NCBI GenBank assembly: GCA_002633005.1 | Contig: NMRA01000382.1 | Location: 319,096 to 383,095 of the forward strand | DNA from: Phoronis australis | Taxonomy: Eukaryota > Phoronida > Phoronidae | Direction: 5' to 3' | DNA: 64,000 bases | In this document: piece after piece, positions 61,732-64,000 of the stretch | How the letters are laid out: every line of letters begins with the position of its first letter | How positions within the stretch are numbered: position 1 is the first letter of the stretch | Translations under genes and position numbers: made by a program | The notes under the pieces: model-generated | What the model was told of the DNA's origin: nothing | What the model saw: only the letters and a program-made list of their open reading frames with translations | The model's database searches: none

Positions 61732-64000
61732 GTAATGTATTATTTTGCTGTTTAGAATTAATTAGAAATTTAGACTTTAGCTGATGTCATTGCTGTCTGC
61801 ACTCTCACTGTATGAAGAGGATGTCTGGCATTCTATCTGTTGACATATATCTTTACTTGCATGTGTCGTGTAAATACATTCTTAAATCTCAACATGGCTT
61901 GGTAGTAGAATGACAGGCAAGTGACATGTTTAAGGAGGGTGTTCGACAGCCTACTAATAAGTTGCCATGAACAATGAATATTTCATTTAGATCAAATAAC
62001 ATGTCAACAAGAAACTTGCAAATGTCGATATGATGTTCACTAAAGTAAATTTCTCTCATTTTTATTACATAAAATCATGGTCTCTGTATCCAACCGGCCT
62101 CATATTAATCTCCGTTGCTATTTTTGTACTGTTTCACCAGTTAGCTTTTTTTCATTCCATTTTCAACCCATAAGAATATTTATCTCCCAATACAAGCCTG
62201 GACTGCAGATAACTGCCACGCAAAACCCCGTACAGTTATTTCCATTGGGAAAGAAAGAGCCTGTGGTAAAATGTGATGCTAACAAATATGGTTCAATCCA
62301 CTTAGCTGGATATGGTTGACCAGTGTAAACATCAATGAAATTTTAAGAGTTTCACTTCTTTTGTTTTGTTGAGCTAAAGATGCTCTGTGTCATTAAAACC
62401 AAATATAAATATAAGATATTTAAATTTGTAGCAAGTGACTTCCTGGAGAACTGTGTGTACAAGTATAATGAGGAAAAGAAACAATCTGTAAATTAAGTGT
62501 GGTTTTAAAGAATCACCAAAACTGAACTCTTAAAGCAAGTGTGAACATAGCAAAAACAAACAAATAATTCCGAATCTGCCGCATTCGTTATTTGATAGTG
62601 AAAAGTGATTAGTGAACAAATACAAAACTGTGTTTTGTTTCATTAGGGTAAGGATGAAATATTACCATTCTCATTTATTGAAAATAGTCTTGTGAGATGG
62701 TAACTGGTTCTCAGATTGTTTCCGGCACACTGAAGTACCCTGGGCTGTTGGTAAATTTAGTACTTCATTTGCATGTTTACCATTTAATGAGATTTTGCAT
62801 CTTTAACTGCTCAATAGGTGAGGTAATTTCAGGTCTTCTGTGTTTGTTCCCTGTACCTAGATCCGAGAAGATTTAGAAGGATTATTACAATTGAATTCGA
62901 GGGCCTAGGCCCCTCTCCCCAGAGTGTGATATTTCCTCCAAATGCTTATAAGGGTCTAGATATAACAAACAGCAGCCTCGCCATGTATATATTCCTTCTG
63001 CATCCCTGATGGATGAAAAGCATATAATGTTGCATTATCATGTAAATTGCCATTTTGTAATTTAAACTTGAGTTTTTAAGAAAACTCTTAATACGAGTGA
63101 CTTTGTGTCATGGTGTTTTTAACTGGCAACATGCAGGGAACCTTGTGTCAAATTTTCTATGGTACGTGTACATTTTAATCTCCTAAGGGATTGCATGTTA
63201 TTAGTCATTTACCTTATACTGGGATCTCCTGTGATAGAATCTTTAAGAGACAGTCCATATAAAAACCAGTAGATTTTCAAAAATCAGTCTATACGTCAAA
63301 ATTTAAAACAACTTCATTTTTTGTACATGGGTAGGTATCCTAACATAAGCCCAAATGCCAAATTTTGTGCACTCAATGACCCCTAATTTCGCAGCTGGAG
63401 CATGATAACATAAATTAGCACAATTGGGCATATTAGCCGTCTCAAAAATTGCATGTTTTCAGCAACAAAAATGAGTAACTTACAAAATAGATCAAAAGCT
63501 ATATTTTGGTGGCTGACATAACCAACGTATACTGTGCATAATTCTGTGCCATTTATTAAAATCTGACAGTTTTTTGCTACACAGGGGAGATAATCCACAG
63601 ACCACTTTTTGGGGCTAATTTTAGTGGCCATTTTTGTGACCTTCTTGCTGCCATAAAACACCTTGTAGCCTTATGTGACGTTTTGAACATACAGTTAAAG
63701 AGTTAGTCTTGATGACTGAGCAATAAAAAATCTTGCCTCAACTATGCACTTTAGTGAAAATTGTCTTGCAAAACTGTCTATTTTCATAGTTTGGAAATGA
63801 CGAGCAGAGTTTACAGACCATTTGAATAAACTTATAGGCAAGAAGTCTGCTTTAAATAGTTATAGAAACCAAGTCTAAACTCTTTCAAATGAAATCAAGA
63901 TGTTTTCCGGGTTTATTACGCGACTAGTATCAAAACTGAACCCGGTGACCTTTGCCCACTGAGGGAGTCAGTTGAGGTTAAGCTTGAGGATATATAAAAA
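61732..64000 (+). other. PPIL1: PPIL1 intron 2, to the window end
   Basis: AT-rich intron sequence. I looked for the next cyclophilin exon (Gly-Gly-Ala-Ser-Ile-Tyr-Gly and following) and did not find it. No repeat array or other gene stands out. Confidence 0.6.

Overview
The window is eukaryotic nuclear DNA from an animal. Its genes are split into many short GT-AG exons, the base composition is AT-rich, and introns and spacers carry minisatellites, short inverted-repeat elements and LINE/SINE debris. Two genes rebuild into complete proteins with consistent splice phase throughout: UBA1 (26 coding exons, 1067 aa) and a STRIP1/2 orthologue (19 coding exons, 785 aa). Several minisatellites or duplications carry an exon-intron boundary inside the repeat unit. 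I recall this peculiarity being described in amphioxus as 'mirage' minisatellites, so a cephalochordate (Branchiostoma) is my best guess for the source. That is inference. Single 'n' bases at 17388, 42991 and 58291 mark assembly joins.

Layout. 624-7634 (minus): an unnamed TPR-repeat gene with about 10 coding exons. 7635-12740: intergenic. 12740-31432 (minus): STRIP1/2 with its 3' UTR. 31433-32880: short spacer. 32880-54601 (minus): UBA1 with its 3' UTR. 54602-60214: head-to-head spacer with a minisatellite block, a GC-rich part and a large foldback element. 60215 to beyond the right end (plus): PPIL1, of which only the first two exons (71 of about 166 residues) are inside the window.

The genes have unrelated housekeeping jobs: ubiquitin activation (UBA1), the STRIPAK phosphatase-kinase scaffold (STRIP1/2), spliceosomal prolyl isomerisation (PPIL1) and an unassigned TPR protein. 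They look like neighbours, not a pathway.

The most unusual signals concern splice sites. Tandem repeats copy a 5' splice site (after STRIP exon 18) and 3' splice sites (before STRIP exon 4 and UBA1 exon 17). A terminal-inverted-repeat element has inserted exactly at the STRIP exon 14 donor and duplicated it. UBA1 exon 15 is present twice beside an assembly 'n', and including both copies would break the frame. Two open minus-strand segments inside a STRIP intron resemble, weakly, the ligand-binding domain of STING.
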